Shown here: positions 15,580 to 24,415 of the stretch, piece by piece | Position numbering within the stretch: position 1 is the stretch's first letter | Layout: each line of letters opens with the position of its first letter | NCBI GenBank assembly: GCA_937948815.1 | Contig: CALFAM010000043.1 | Location: forward strand, 1-33,371 | Direction: 5' to 3' | Source: an uncultured bacterium | Lineage (GTDB): Bacteria > Acidobacteriota > Thermoanaerobaculia > Multivoradales > J023 | Length of the DNA stretch: 33,371 nucleotides | The notes under the pieces: generated by a model | The model's database searches: none | What the model saw: only the letters and a program-made list of their open reading frames with translations | What the model was told of the DNA's origin: nothing | Translations under genes and position numbers: made by a program

Positions 15580-16107
15580 TCACGTGCGCAGGCGCCACCG
15601 GGGCTGGCCGTCGTCGCGGATCAGCTCGTGCTCGAGGAGCCAGGTGCGCGCGTCTTCGGCGTCGTGCTCGAACCAGGCACGGGTACTGCCGAGGCGGAAG
15701 GAGTAGCCCCAGGCGTCCATGTCGGCCATGAGGCGGTCGCGGCCGACACCGGGGAGGTGATCGGCCATCAGGATCTGGAGGTAGCAGACGCCGTTTTCTT
15801 CCTCGTCGTCGCCACCGGCCTCGGTGTCGAGGGCTGCACGTCTTTCGGTTGTCATGCAGACGCTGTGGCCGAGCTCGTGGAGCAGGGAGTGGACCGGTGT
15901 GTCGCCTCGGATGATCACGTCATTGCCGAGCAGCCCGGCTTCGGGGGCCTGCCAATAGCTGCCGGGAATGTCGGCCTCGGGAGCGACGATTCGAAGCGCC
16001 AGGCCGAAGCGGGTGACCAGATTCTCGAGGGCGGTGGCCGAAACCTCTTCGCAACGGAGGACGCTTTCTTCGCCGCCCTCTTTCGCGGGCGCCTCGGTCG
16101 CGCTCAT
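15580..16107 (-). CDS. Conserved hypothetical protein with HELGH metallopeptidase-like motif
   Basis: The 175-residue protein contains L-L-H-E-L-G-H-S-V-C (H77-E78-x-x-H81), the zinc-binding core of gluzincin/metzincin-type peptidases. An acidic stretch ~20 residues later (T-E-A-G-G-D-D-E-E-E-N-G-V-C-Y) could supply the third ligand. There is no signal peptide, so it should be cytoplasmic. The motif sits inside a well-formed domain with a WLLEHEL tail near the C-terminus. Its ATG overlaps the folA stop by four bases (ATGA, 16104-16107), so it is the last gene of the thyA-folA operon and translationally coupled. I recognise the general family, which is found as an uncharacterised protein in several Gram-negative groups, but not a function. 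No role in folate metabolism should be assumed from position alone. Confidence 0.75.
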   Translation of the reverse strand: MSATEAPAKEGGEESVLRCEEVSATALENLVTRFGLALRIVAPEADIPGSYWQAPEAGLLGNDVIIRGDTPVHSLLHELGHSVCMTTERRAALDTEAGGDDEEENGVCYLQILMADHLPGVGRDRLMADMDAWGYSFRLGSTRAWFEHDAEDARTWLLEHELIRDDGQPRWRLRT

Positions 16108-16610
16108 TGCGCTGCCGCGGCGTGGCGGACGAAGGTGCGAAAGCTGTAAGCATGGGCGTGTCGTGCGTCCGGATCGAAGCGCTCGTCTTCGAGCAACGTC
16201 CAGTCCCGTGGCTCCCAGGCCGGGAACCGAACGTCGCCGTCGATTTGAGCGTGGACGATGGTGAGCAGCATGCAGTCGGCAATGGCCAGGCCCGCCGCGA
16301 ATACCCCGGCGCCGCCGAACAAGAAGGCCTCGGTCTCGCCAGCCTCCCGCGCCATTGCCAAGGCTTGTTCCAGGTTCTCGGCTCGATCGACGCCGGGCGG
16401 TGCGTAGGCAGCGTCGCGACTGAGGACGATCGAGCGGCGACGGGGCAGCGGCTTGCCGATGGAGTCGAAGGTGTGGCGGCCCATGATCAATGTATGGCCG
16501 ATGGTCAGCGCTTTGACGCGCTTGAAGTCGTCCGGCAGGTGCCAGGGGAGGGTGCCATCCTTGCCGATGGTGCCGTTCTCGGCGACTGCCGCGATGATCG
16601 AAATCTGCAT
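16104..16610 (-). CDS. folA: Dihydrofolate reductase
   Basis: This 168-residue protein is a full-length bacterial DHFR, which reduces 7,8-dihydrofolate to tetrahydrofolate with NADPH. Signatures run in order: I-S-I-I-A-A-V-A-E-N-G-T-I-G at the N-terminus, L-P-W-H-L-P-D-D-F with the active-site Asp on helix B, H-T-L-I-M-G-R-H-T-F-D-S-I-G for the NADPH pyrophosphate site, R-S-I-V-L-S-R, and F-L-F-G-G-A-G-V-F for the G-G turn. It sits 30 bases after thyA on the same strand, the usual partnership, because thymidylate synthase makes the dihydrofolate this enzyme recycles. Its stop overlaps the start of the HELGH gene by four bases. The enzyme is cytoplasmic. Confidence 0.96.
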   Translation of the reverse strand: MQISIIAAVAENGTIGKDGTLPWHLPDDFKRVKALTIGHTLIMGRHTFDSIGKPLPRRRSIVLSRDAAYAPPGVDRAENLEQALAMAREAGETEAFLFGGAGVFAAGLAIADCMLLTIVHAQIDGDVRFPAWEPRDWTLLEDERFDPDARHAHAYSFRTFVRHAAAAQ

Positions 16611-16640
16611 GATGTCGAAGTCTCTCGGGAGGCTCTGTTC

Positions 16641-17435
16641 TCAGACCGCCACGGGCGCCTTGATCGCCGGATGCGGATCGTAGTCTTCGATGCGGATGTG
16701 CTCATAGCGAAAATCAGTGAGCGCTCGGATCGACGGATCGAGTACGAGTCGCGGCAAAGCGCGCGGGCTGCGGCGAAGCTGCTCATCGGCCTGCTTCAGA
16801 TGATTGCTGTAGAGGTGGACATCACCGAAGGTGTGCACGAAATCGCCGGGCTGGTAGCCGGTGACCTGGGCGACCATGGCGGTGAGCAGCGCATACGAAG
16901 CCGTGTTGAACGGCACACCGAGGAAGATGTCGGCACTGCGCTGGTACAGCTGGCACGACAACCGGCCGTCAGCGACGTGGAACTGGAAGAGCGCATGGCA
17001 GGGCCACAGCGCCATCTGTGGCAAGGCGCCGACGTTCCAGGCACTGACCACCAGCCGGCGCGAGTCAGGGTTGCGGCGAATCTCGTCGACGACCCAGGCG
17101 ATCTGGTCGGTGACGTTGCCGTCCGCACCTTCCCAGGCGCGCCACTGGCGGCCGTAGACCGGGCCGAGCTCGCCGTCTTCGTCGGCCCACTCGTCCCAGA
17201 TCGTGACCTTGTTTTCCTGCAGGTAGCGGATGTTGGTGTCGCCGCGCAGGAACCAGAGAAGCTCGTGGATGATGGCGCGCACGTAGAGGCGCTTGGTCGT
17301 CAGCAAGGGGAAGCCTTCGGCGAGATCGAAGCGTAGCTGAGCGCCGAAGCGGCTGAGGGTTCCGGTGCCCGTGCGGTCGTCTTTGGGCGTGCCGTTCTCA
17401 CGCACGTCGCGCAGGAGGTCGAGATACGTCTTCAT
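16641..17435 (-). CDS. thyA: Thymidylate synthase (methylenetetrahydrofolate-dependent)
   Basis: ATG 17435 gives 264 residues, the same length as the E. coli enzyme; a longer open frame upstream is not protein-like. It converts dUMP and methylene-tetrahydrofolate to dTMP and dihydrofolate. Visible motifs are D-R-T-G-T-G-T near the N-terminus, [11 protein letters not shown], the catalytic W-P-C-H-A-L-F-Q-F with its nucleophilic Cys, [13 protein letters not shown] for dUMP binding, and H-L-Y-S-N-H near the C-terminus. It is the first gene of a minus-strand operon with folA and the HELGH gene and is divergent from sppA; the 173 bases between them must hold both promoters, but I could not pick clear -10/-35 pairs. 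Having thyA rather than thyX fits the presence of folA. Confidence 0.97.
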   Translation of the reverse strand: MKTYLDLLRDVRENGTPKDDRTGTGTLSRFGAQLRFDLAEGFPLLTTKRLYVRAIIHELLWFLRGDTNIRYLQENKVTIWDEWADEDGELGPVYGRQWRAWEGADGNVTDQIAWVVDEIRRNPDSRRLVVSAWNVGALPQMALWPCHALFQFHVADGRLSCQLYQRSADIFLGVPFNTASYALLTAMVAQVTGYQPGDFVHTFGDVHLYSNHLKQADEQLRRSPRALPRLVLDPSIRALTDFRYEHIRIEDYDPHPAIKAPVAV

Positions 17436-17608
17436 GATCGCTGCGATGGTAGCGTATGCGGCTCCATTCGTGATCGGCGTCCGAGCAATACGAAGCCCGT
17501 TCCAAAGGAAGCAACCAAGCCGATGAGCCGACCAGCAACCAGCCTTCGATTGACCGATCAGCGTGCACCGCGCCGGGTTGCCGCACAACCTGTCCGGGAG
17601 GCAGGAAG

Positions 17609-19525
17609 ATGACGCCCGCGACCCTCGACGCGCCCGCCCGCCCGACCGCGCAGCGACGCGGCTGCAGGGGGTGTCTCAACAACGTGCTCTTCGGCTTCGA
17701 CCTGATCGTACGCCTGGCGGTCGTCGCCATGATCTTCATCTTCTTCATGCTGTTCGTGGCCATGCTGGTGCCTGAACCGACGCCGCAGGTGGAGAAGGGC
17801 GCCGCGCTGGTGGTGGCACCGAGCGGCTTCCTGGTCGAAGAGCTGAGTGGCGGCCCCCTCGATCGTGCCGTGGCAAGCTGGCTGGGACAGGCGCCCATGG
17901 AGACCCGCCTGCGGGATCTCCTGGCGGTGATCGACGGCGCGGCCACGGACGACGACATCGCCGCGATGGTGCTCGATCTCGACGAGCTCCTGGGCGCAGG
18001 GCCCAGCAAGCTGCTGGCCGTGGGCGACGCTCTCGACCGTTTCCGTGAGCAGGGCAAGCCGGTGATCGCCAAGGCCGACGTCTATACCCGTCCGCGCTAC
18101 CAGCTCGCTGCGCATGCGGACGAGATCTATCTCCACGACATGGGCGCGGTGCTGCTCGAGGGCTACAGCGTCTACCGCACCTTCATGCGCGACGGCCTGG
18201 AACGCTTGGGGGTGGATTGGAATGTCTTCCGCGTCGGCACCTACAAGTCGGCGGTGGAGCCCTACCTTCACGACGAGATGTCGCCGGCCGCCGAGGAGGC
18301 CAATCTCGACTGGCTCGGCGATCTGTGGCAGCTCTACCTCGATGACGTGTCCGCGGCCCGGGGGATCGACCGCGATGCCCTCGAGTCCTTTGCGCGCGAC
18401 GGGGTGACGCCCTTGCGCGCGGCAGGGGGCGACACAGCGCAGGCTGCCCTCGATGCCGGGCTGGTCGACCTGGTCGGTGGCCGGGACCTGCTGCGCGACA
18501 AGATGATCGAGCTGGTCGGCCGAGGAGCGGGCTCGGGAGTGACGAAGCGCAACGAACACACCTTCAAACAGATCGACCATGTGTCGTACTTGGCGGCACG
18601 CGGGGAAGACCGGGACCGGGGGGGCGATGCGGTGGCAGTCATCGTCGCCCGGGGCACCATTCTGCCCGGCGAAGCCCCACCCGGGACCATCGGTGGCGAG
18701 TCGACGGCGAAACTGGTGCGGCGGGCACGCTACGACGATCGCGTCAAGGCAGTGGTCCTGCGGGTCGATAGTGGCGGCGGCAGCGCCTTCGCGTCCGAAG
18801 TCGTGCGCCGGGAGCTGGAGCTGCTGCGGGAGGCCGGCAAACCGGTCGTGACCTCGATGTCCAGTGTCGCGGCGAGCGGTGGCTATTGGATCGCGATGGC
18901 ATCGGACGAGGTGTGGGCCAGCCCGGCCACATTGACCGGCTCGATCGGAATCTTTGCCTACTTCCCGACCATCGATCGTCCGCTGGAGCAGTATCTGGGC
19001 TTGCGTGTCGATGGCGTCGGAACCACGCCGACCGCGGGTCGCCTGCGTCCCGACTTGCCATTGCCCGAAGCGCTTGCCGAGACGTTCCAGCTCAGCATCG
19101 ACCATGGCTATCAGCAATTCGTCTCCCTCGTCGCGGATGCCCGCGGCATGGACTACGACGATGCGGAAGCCCTGGCTGGTGGCCGGGTCTGGAGTGGTGT
19201 CGATGCTGCCGAGGCGGGCTTGGTGGATCGTCTCGGAGAGCTCGACGGCGCCATTGCTTCGGCCGCCGACCTGGCGCAGCTGGCGGAAGGGCATTCCGTC
19301 ACGTATCTCGAACAAGTGCCGACCGTTCGGGAGCAGCTCCTGATCGATTTGTTGGCAAAGGCCGAGCACGTGCCGGGGATCGGAACGATCATCTCCCGCG
19401 AGCTGTCCGCAACGCGCCGGGTGGAGGCCACCCTCGAGCGCTTGCTCGGCGGGCACGCCGAGCTGCTGGCGGCGGCGCAGGCACCGGGCGGCTTGATCGC
19501 CCACTGCCAATGTGACGTTCGATAG
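17609..19525 (+). CDS. sppA: Signal peptide peptidase SppA, 67K type
   Basis: The product has 638 residues and starts at ATG 17609 behind GGGAGGCAGGAAG. It has the two-domain, long form of SppA, a membrane-bound serine protease that degrades cleaved signal peptides. One N-terminal membrane helix lies at about 32-54 ([16 protein letters not shown]). The general-base lysine is in G-T-Y-K213-S-A-V-E-P-Y and the nucleophile in S-S-V-A-A-S423-G-G-Y-W, matching K209 and S409 of the E. coli enzyme. Conserved [14 protein letters not shown] and T-G-S-I-G-I-F elements surround the active site. Both halves are complete. The catalytic domain faces the periplasm. It is divergent from thyA and lies upstream of the ADOP permease, with hairpins between. 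Confidence 0.95.
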   Translation: MTPATLDAPARPTAQRRGCRGCLNNVLFGFDLIVRLAVVAMIFIFFMLFVAMLVPEPTPQVEKGAALVVAPSGFLVEELSGGPLDRAVASWLGQAPMETRLRDLLAVIDGAATDDDIAAMVLDLDELLGAGPSKLLAVGDALDRFREQGKPVIAKADVYTRPRYQLAAHADEIYLHDMGAVLLEGYSVYRTFMRDGLERLGVDWNVFRVGTYKSAVEPYLHDEMSPAAEEANLDWLGDLWQLYLDDVSAARGIDRDALESFARDGVTPLRAAGGDTAQAALDAGLVDLVGGRDLLRDKMIELVGRGAGSGVTKRNEHTFKQIDHVSYLAARGEDRDRGGDAVAVIVARGTILPGEAPPGTIGGESTAKLVRRARYDDRVKAVVLRVDSGGGSAFASEVVRRELELLREAGKPVVTSMSSVAASGGYWIAMASDEVWASPATLTGSIGIFAYFPTIDRPLEQYLGLRVDGVGTTPTAGRLRPDLPLPEALAETFQLSIDHGYQQFVSLVADARGMDYDDAEALAGGRVWSGVDAAEAGLVDRLGELDGAIASAADLAQLAEGHSVTYLEQVPTVREQLLIDLLAKAEHVPGIGTIISRELSATRRVEATLERLLGGHAELLAAAQAPGGLIAHCQCDVR

Positions 19526-19554
19526 GGGCGAGGTGCAGTAAAGCTGCGCGCGAA

Positions 19555-19602
19555 CGATGCGGGAAGGCGCAGCATCGCCCGCTGTGTCGACAGGTAGCGG
19601 GC
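19555..19602 (+). terminator. Two small hairpins after sppA
   Basis: CGATGC (19555-19560) pairs with GCATCG (19572-19577), and GCCCGCT (19577-19583) with AGCGGGC (19596-19602), starting 30 bases after the sppA stop. The two perfect stems are nearly contiguous and GC-rich, but no T-run follows. They could slow or end sppA transcription before the permease gene, or stabilise the mRNA end. A further 15-base palindromic stem (TCTCTT/AAGAGA, 19628-19642) lies in the leader of the permease gene. Confidence 0.35.
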
Positions 19603-19674
19603 TGTAAGACTCTCCGCGTGGGTGCGTTCTCTTTGCAAGAGAGACACCTAGGACTGATTCCGCGGAGGCGCTCC

Positions 19675-22122
19675 ATGCCTGTCGACCACTCGTTTCAGAC
19701 CCTGCGCCAAGCTGCACGCAGCCTGGCCAAACAGCCCAGCTACAGTGCTGTGGTCATCACCACACTCGGGTTCGCCATCGCGGCCAACGCGCTCATCTTC
19801 AGCCTGATGAACCCTTACTTCTTTCGGCCGCTTCCGTTCTTGGGGCCCGAGAGGTTGGTGCAACTCGGGCATGTGGATCCGGTGAACCAATGGGACGGTG
19901 CCCGCTTCTCCTACCCGCAGCTTCGCGACTACGCGGCGCGCGCCCGCAGCTTCGACGATCTGGCGGCCTACCGCTACTCGAGCGTCAACCTCACGGGAGA
20001 CGCCGGCGCCGAGCGGGTCACCGCCGGTGAGCTGACCACTAACATGCTCGCGTTGCTGGGCGTCGCGCCTCGCATCGGGCCAGGGTTCGCTCCGACGGGC
20101 GATGGCCTGGGGGAAGGGGATGTCGTGCTGCTCGGCAACGGCCTGTGGGAACGGCGTTTCGCAGGTGATCCCCAGGTGGTCGGCCAGTCCTTGTCGATCG
20201 ATGGGCGCCCTCACACGATCGTCGGTGTGATGCCCGAGACTTTCGACTTTCCGTTCCCCGAGGTTCGCCTGTGGCGTCCGCTGCCGGCCACGGAGGCCCT
20301 GGTCGAGCGCGAGCGCAACAGTCTCCTGATTGTCGGTCGGCTGCGTGCTGGCACCGAGGTCGAACGCGCGCGCCAGGAGCTGGCGACGCTTCAGCAAGGA
20401 TTCGCGGCCGACTTTCCCGACAGCGACGGACGCTTTGCGGGCGTCAGCGTCAAGCCCTTGCGACAGGCACTGAACTTTGCCTGGGACGCCCTGCGTATCG
20501 GCTTTGCTGTCCTGCTGGCGGCGGTCGCTGCCGTGCTGCTGATCGCCTGCGTCAATGTCGCGGGCCTGACTCTGGCGCGCGCGGCTGCACGGCGCCGTGA
20601 GATTGCATTGCGCTCCGCGCTCGGCGCGCCCCGCGGCCGCCTGATCGGCCAGATGCTGACCGAGGGGTGGCTACTCGCCTGTCTGGGTGGCGCGCTGGGC
20701 ATCGCCCTCACCTATGGCTTGGTGGGCCTTCTCGGCCCGCTGATTCCCGAAGCGCTGTTTCGGGTCGGCGGCGTCTCGGTCGACGCGCGGGTGCTTGCAT
20801 TCGCGGTCGCTGCCACGCTCCTGACACCGTGCTTGTTCGGACTGCTGCCGGCGTGGGTGGCAACCCGCAACAACCTCGTCGCATCGCTGAAGGAAGGAAG
20901 TCAAGGCGCCGGCGCGGGCCGGGCGACCCTGCGTGGCCGCCGGGCGCTGGTGGTCGTCGAGGTGGCGCTGGCGGTCGTGCTGACCACGGGAGCGGGCCTG
21001 ATGCTACGCAGCCTGTGGGCGATCGGTGCGGTGGACGTCGGCTTTGCGGCCGACGAGGTGCTGGCGGTCGAAGTCACCCTGCCGGCGAAGCGGTTCACCA
21101 CGCCAGCTGACCAGGAAGCGTACTTCCGGCGTTCTGTCGAAGCCCTACGCGCGGTGCCAGGCGTGCGCAGCGTCGCTGCCGTTTCTCATCTGCCGCTCAA
21201 TCACGAGACGCTGACGGTGCAGCACGCTCGGCCGGGACGAGCGCCGGAGGATCCCGAAGCCTGGCCGGTTGGACTGCAAAGCCGCGCCGCGCCGTCCTAC
21301 TTCGAAACCATGGGCATCACCGTGCGCGAAGGGCGAGGGTTCTTGCCGACCGATCGTGTGGGCGGTGACGCCGTGGTGGTCATCAGTCAGCAGGTGGCTG
21401 AGCGCCACTGGGCGGGTGGCAGCGCAATCGGCCAGATGCTGACCTTTGGCGATCCACAGGCGCCGAAGACCGCGAGGGTGGTCGGCGTGGTCGGCGACGT
21501 GCGCTACGAAGACCTCACCCGGGCCGATACCCGCGGTCACATTTATCAGCCCCTGCTCGACAGTGGGCAGCGCCGCCGCTTCCTGGTGATTGCCAACGAC
21601 CGCACGGCCAGCGAACGGGCAGTCAGCGGTCTGATTCCAGAGGTGAGCCGAATCCTTGCCGAGATCGATCCCGGTATTGCTGTCAGCGCGCGTCCGATGA
21701 CGGCGTTGCTCGGCGAGAGCGCGCTGCTGTGGCGGATTTCGTCGATCTTCCTGGCGGTCTTTGGTGCCGTCGCCATGGTGCTGGCCGCGATCGGCCTCTA
21801 CGGCCTGATGGCCTATTCCTTCGCGCTGCGGCAACAAGAGCTCGGTGTCCGCGCTGCGCTCGGAGCCAGCGGACGCGACCTGAGAGGCCTGGTGCTGGGC
21901 GAGGGCCTGCGCCTCACGGGCCTGGGCGTGCTCGTCGGCATCCCGCTGGCGCTGGTCGCTGGTCGCCTGGCGACATCCGTGCTCTTCGGGGTCAGTCCAC
22001 TCGATCCCCTGACCCTCGGCGCGATCATCGTTTTGATGGTGGTCATCGCGCTGGTGGCCAGCGTGGGGCCGGCGCTGCGGGCCGAGCGAATCGACCCGGT
22101 CTCCGTGCTGCGCGGCGATTGA
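19675..22122 (+). CDS. FtsX/MacB-like ABC permease of the ADOP type
   Basis: The product has 815 residues from ATG 19675, which follows GGAGG by six bases. It has the layout of acidobacterial duplicated orphan permeases: a short N-terminal segment (F-Q-T-L-R-Q-A-A-R-S-L-A-K-Q-P), helix 1 and a MacB-like periplasmic domain, an FtsX four-helix unit with R-R-R-E-I-A-L-R-S-A-L-G-A-P-R near 325-340, then a second helix, a second periplasmic domain and a second FtsX unit with R-Q-Q-E-L-G-V-R-A-A-L-G-A near 735-750, ending in the typical D-P-V-S-V-L-R-G-D. No ATPase gene is adjacent, which fits the 'orphan' label. Related MacB proteins couple cytoplasmic ATP use to periplasmic mechanical work or efflux; the substrate here is unknown. 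This family is strongly expanded in Acidobacteriota and is my main taxonomic clue. Confidence 0.92.
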   Translation: MPVDHSFQTLRQAARSLAKQPSYSAVVITTLGFAIAANALIFSLMNPYFFRPLPFLGPERLVQLGHVDPVNQWDGARFSYPQLRDYAARARSFDDLAAYRYSSVNLTGDAGAERVTAGELTTNMLALLGVAPRIGPGFAPTGDGLGEGDVVLLGNGLWERRFAGDPQVVGQSLSIDGRPHTIVGVMPETFDFPFPEVRLWRPLPATEALVERERNSLLIVGRLRAGTEVERARQELATLQQGFAADFPDSDGRFAGVSVKPLRQALNFAWDALRIGFAVLLAAVAAVLLIACVNVAGLTLARAAARRREIALRSALGAPRGRLIGQMLTEGWLLACLGGALGIALTYGLVGLLGPLIPEALFRVGGVSVDARVLAFAVAATLLTPCLFGLLPAWVATRNNLVASLKEGSQGAGAGRATLRGRRALVVVEVALAVVLTTGAGLMLRSLWAIGAVDVGFAADEVLAVEVTLPAKRFTTPADQEAYFRRSVEALRAVPGVRSVAAVSHLPLNHETLTVQHARPGRAPEDPEAWPVGLQSRAAPSYFETMGITVREGRGFLPTDRVGGDAVVVISQQVAERHWAGGSAIGQMLTFGDPQAPKTARVVGVVGDVRYEDLTRADTRGHIYQPLLDSGQRRRFLVIANDRTASERAVSGLIPEVSRILAEIDPGIAVSARPMTALLGESALLWRISSIFLAVFGAVAMVLAAIGLYGLMAYSFALRQQELGVRAALGASGRDLRGLVLGEGLRLTGLGVLVGIPLALVAGRLATSVLFGVSPLDPLTLGAIIVLMVVIALVASVGPALRAERIDPVSVLRGD

Positions 22123-22138
22123 GCCTCAAAGGCTGCGA

Positions 22139-22705
22139 TCAGGGCGGGGTGGGGGTGGCCAGCAGCTCGCGAAGCGCCGAGACCAGGCTGCGGGCCTCCG
22201 CGGCGACCGTCCGCTGGGCGACCACCACCGTGCGGTCATCGTTCGTGAGCGTGACCTGTTGGAGGGGCTCGGCCAGCCGGATTGTTGCCACGGCATGGTC
22301 CTTGTCGAGGGTCGAACGTGGCTGCTCCTGCCGGCCGACCTGGATCGCTGTCACGGGCCCGAGACGCACCGTGGTGCCCGTGTTGAGCACCACCGAGAGG
22401 TGGTCGCCGCGTCGCTCGATGGTGACGACGGAATCCGCGCCCGGGGCCGCAAGGTCGCGCATGAACCAGGCACCCGCCGAGAATCCGAGCCCGAGCGCAC
22501 CGGCCGTCAGGGCTTGACCGATGCTCAGCAGACGAAGGCCCAGCCCGAAGCCGAGCACGATGAAGCAGGTGACACCGATCAGCGCGAACACCACGACGCT
22601 CAGGCCCACGCGCGGCCTCTGATCCGGCTGCTCCTGCGTAACGCTCAGGCAGGTCCCGTCTGCGCCCCGTTGCTCCTGCTGCCAACGACTCGCAAGCGCG
22701 GCCAT
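22139..22705 (-). CDS. Small membrane protein, two helices, unknown function
   Basis: The product has 188 residues from ATG 22705; no strong ribosome site lies upstream, and no better in-frame start is present. Two adjacent transmembrane helices lie at about 33-53 (L-S-V-V-V-F-A-L-I-G-V-T-C-F-I-V-L) and 63-82. The remaining ~95 residues are soluble and beta-rich (V-V-T-I-E-R-R-G-D-H-L-S-V-V-L through V-T-L-T-N-D-D-R-T-V-V-V), ending in a helix. The pattern resembles bacterial PH-like or stress-associated membrane proteins, but I do not recognise a family. It is the last gene of the minus-strand run, 130 bases after the beta-CASP hydrolase, separated from it by a long hairpin, and converges on the ADOP permease with 16 bases between stops. 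Confidence 0.7.
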   Translation of the reverse strand: MAALASRWQQEQRGADGTCLSVTQEQPDQRPRVGLSVVVFALIGVTCFIVLGFGLGLRLLSIGQALTAGALGLGFSAGAWFMRDLAAPGADSVVTIERRGDHLSVVLNTGTTVRLGPVTAIQVGRQEQPRSTLDKDHAVATIRLAEPLQQVTLTNDDRTVVVAQRTVAAEARSLVSALRELLATPTPP

Positions 22706-22730
22706 GAACTAGGGACCCATTTGATGAGGA

Positions 22731-22817
22731 CCTTCCAGCTTTCGCCGAGAGCTTCGTCGTGCTGCCAAGCCGTTGGAACGCTGGCAGCGCTGCGAAGAGC
22801 CGGACGAAAGCGGAAGG
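22731..22817 (-). other. 87-nt imperfect hairpin between two minus-strand genes
   Basis: Nested complementary blocks share one centre. CCTTCC (22731-22736) pairs with GGAAGG (22812-22817), leaving A22737 as a bulge. GCTTTCG (22738-22744) pairs with CGAAAGC (22805-22811), CTTCG (22752-22756) with CGAAG (22793-22797), and GCTGCCA (22761-22767) with TGGCAGC (22782-22788). The internal loops are symmetric (7x7 and 4x4), and the 4x4 loop contains extra G-U/G-C pairs. The apex CGTTGGAACG is itself nearly palindromic. It begins 18 bases past the beta-CASP gene stop on the minus strand; the sequence after it (about 22710-22730) has no T-run. Terminator, RNase processing site, REP-like element or small RNA are all possible. 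The pairing is directly visible; the role is inferred. Confidence 0.55.
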
Positions 22818-22835
22818 GAATGGCCAAGCAGGGCT

Positions 22836-24260
22836 CTAGATGCCGTTACCACCGAGGATGGCGCGCACGTCGAAGCGATCGTTCATCTGCGGGATCTCGA
22901 CCTGGCAGCCGAAGCGATGGGCGAGCTGGGTTCGCAAGGCGGCGGCGGGTCCTTCTTCGCCGTGAACCAGGAACACTGCCTTCGGAGGCGTGGGCGCTGA
23001 ACCCACCCAGTCGAGTAGCCCTTTCTGGTCAGCGTGGCCCGACATGCCGTGCAGGGAGATGACCTTGCAGCGCGGCTTGATCCACTGGCCATGGATTCGG
23101 ACGGCGTCGGCACCATCGAGCAGGTCGCGTCCGCGGGTGCCAGGGGCCTGGTAGCCGACCAACGCCAAGAGGTTCTTGGGATCCGGTGCCAGGCGCTTGA
23201 AGTGGTGCAGGATGCGTCCCGCCGTCATCATGCCGCTCGACGAGATCAGAATGCGCGGCCCCTTGAGGTTGTTCATCTGCTTCGACTCGTCGACCGTGCG
23301 GTGGAAGTGGACGTCACGTGGGAAGAGGCGCAGGCGCCCGTCCTCGAAGACGTCCGGGTCGACGTTGCGCTCGTTGAGGAAGCGCGAGTAGATGCGCGTC
23401 GCATTGATCGCCATCGGGCTGTCGATGTGGATCGGGACCTCGGGCAGGAGGCCTTGCTGCATGTAGCGTCGCAGAATCAGTGTGATCTGCTGCGAACGGC
23501 CGACCGCGAACGCCGGGATGAGGATCGTGCCGCCGCCTTCCAGGCATTCCCGGAAGGGCTCGGAAATCTGGTCGGCCAGCGGCTCCGCGGTGTGCAAACG
23601 GTTGCCGTAGGTCGACTCCAGAATCAGCACGTCGCACGGCTCGGGCGCCTTCGGATCCGGGTGCAGGGGGACGGCCATGCGGCCGATGTCGCCGCTGTAG
23701 GTGATTCGCGTTGGCGGCCCACCGTCCAGATCGACGATTTCGATTTCGATAAAGGAGGAGCCGAGCAGGTGGCCGGCGTTGCGGAAGCGCGCGGTAATGC
23801 CGTCGCCAAGGGAGAACCACTCGGCGTACCGCTGCTCGCGTCGCATGCCGAGGGTCGTCTTGGCATCCTCCATGGTGTAGAGGGGGAGGGCGGGCTTGTG
23901 CTTGGAGTAGCCTCGCTTGTTGGCCCGCTTGGCGTCCTCTTGCTGAATCTTGGCCGAGTCGAGCAGCATCAGCTCGCAGAGCTCGTAGGCGGCCGGTGTC
24001 ATGTGCACCGGCGCATCGAGCCCGAGATGCACGAGACGCGGCAGGAAGCCGACGTGGTCGATGTGAGTGTGCGAGAGCAGAACCGTGTCGATCGAGGCCG
24101 GGTCGAATGCAGGGCGATCCCAATTGCGCTTGCGTAGATGCTTCGCGCCCTGGAAGAGACCTGCATCGAGCAGAATCTTCCGCTCACCGACGTGCAAAAG
24201 GTGCCGAGAACCGGTAACCGTTCCTGCAGCACCGTGAAATGAAAGCTCGATCGGGACCAT
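22836..24260 (-). CDS. MBL-fold beta-CASP hydrolase with RMMBL domain (probable RNase)
   Basis: The product has 474 residues; ATG 24260 follows AGGAGG at a nine-base spacing. The metallo-beta-lactamase core has H64-T-H66-I-D68-H69 (HxHxDH), N-A-G-H-L-L-G-S and Y-S-G-D-I-G metal-binding motifs. The inserted beta-CASP domain has E-S-T-Y-G-N-R, I-P-A-F-A-V-G-R-S-Q-Q and S-S-S-G-M-M-T-A-G-R. The C-terminal RMMBL part has H-G-M-S-G-H-A-D-Q with the last histidine pair. This architecture is that of CPSF73-like/YshA-type proteins, which cut RNA endo- and/or exonucleolytically; bacterial members of this exact type are poorly tested. It is cytoplasmic, with no signal peptide. It follows the TPR gene by 155 bases on the same strand, with a possible hairpin between. 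Confidence 0.9.
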   Translation of the reverse strand: MVPIELSFHGAAGTVTGSRHLLHVGERKILLDAGLFQGAKHLRKRNWDRPAFDPASIDTVLLSHTHIDHVGFLPRLVHLGLDAPVHMTPAAYELCELMLLDSAKIQQEDAKRANKRGYSKHKPALPLYTMEDAKTTLGMRREQRYAEWFSLGDGITARFRNAGHLLGSSFIEIEIVDLDGGPPTRITYSGDIGRMAVPLHPDPKAPEPCDVLILESTYGNRLHTAEPLADQISEPFRECLEGGGTILIPAFAVGRSQQITLILRRYMQQGLLPEVPIHIDSPMAINATRIYSRFLNERNVDPDVFEDGRLRLFPRDVHFHRTVDESKQMNNLKGPRILISSSGMMTAGRILHHFKRLAPDPKNLLALVGYQAPGTRGRDLLDGADAVRIHGQWIKPRCKVISLHGMSGHADQKGLLDWVGSAPTPPKAVFLVHGEEGPAAALRTQLAHRFGCQVEIPQMNDRFDVRAILGGNGI

Positions 24261-24353
24261 CGCACACGCCTCCTAACTTCCGATCTATGGCCTCGCTCGG
24301 GCCGTTTCGTAACGCAAAACAGAGGGCGCAGGCTACCACGTCGGCACCCGTCC

Positions 24354-24414
24354 TCCGAAAGCCGGACCGCCGAGGAAAAGAGGCGGGGCTGACGGTCGGG
24401 ACGGAGGTTTCGGA
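24354..24414 (-). terminator. Possible structured terminator after the TPR gene
   Basis: On the minus strand, directly after the TPR stop codon, TTTCGGA (24408-24414 as read on plus) pairs with TCCGAAA (24354-24360), enclosing CGGTC (24393-24397) with GACCG (24365-24369). CCGCC (24367-24371) with GGCGG (24382-24386) is an alternative inner stem. A long loop and no T-run make it weak. It may separate the lepA-hemW-TPR unit from the hydrolase downstream. Confidence 0.3.
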
Positions 24415-24415
24415 C

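Noticed and set aside
17558..19717. 719-residue minus-strand frame opposite sppA
   Set aside because: sppA on the other strand has complete catalytic motifs and a ribosome site; the reverse frame has no recognisable motif and also overlaps the ADOP start.
22122..22134. AGCCT/AGGCT stem at the convergent end of the ADOP permease
   Set aside because: Only five pairs, overlapping the stop codon and without a T-run; too weak to call a terminator.
23034..24137. 367-residue plus-strand frame opposite the beta-CASP hydrolase
   Set aside because: The hydrolase carries all catalytic motifs on the minus strand; the plus frame has none.
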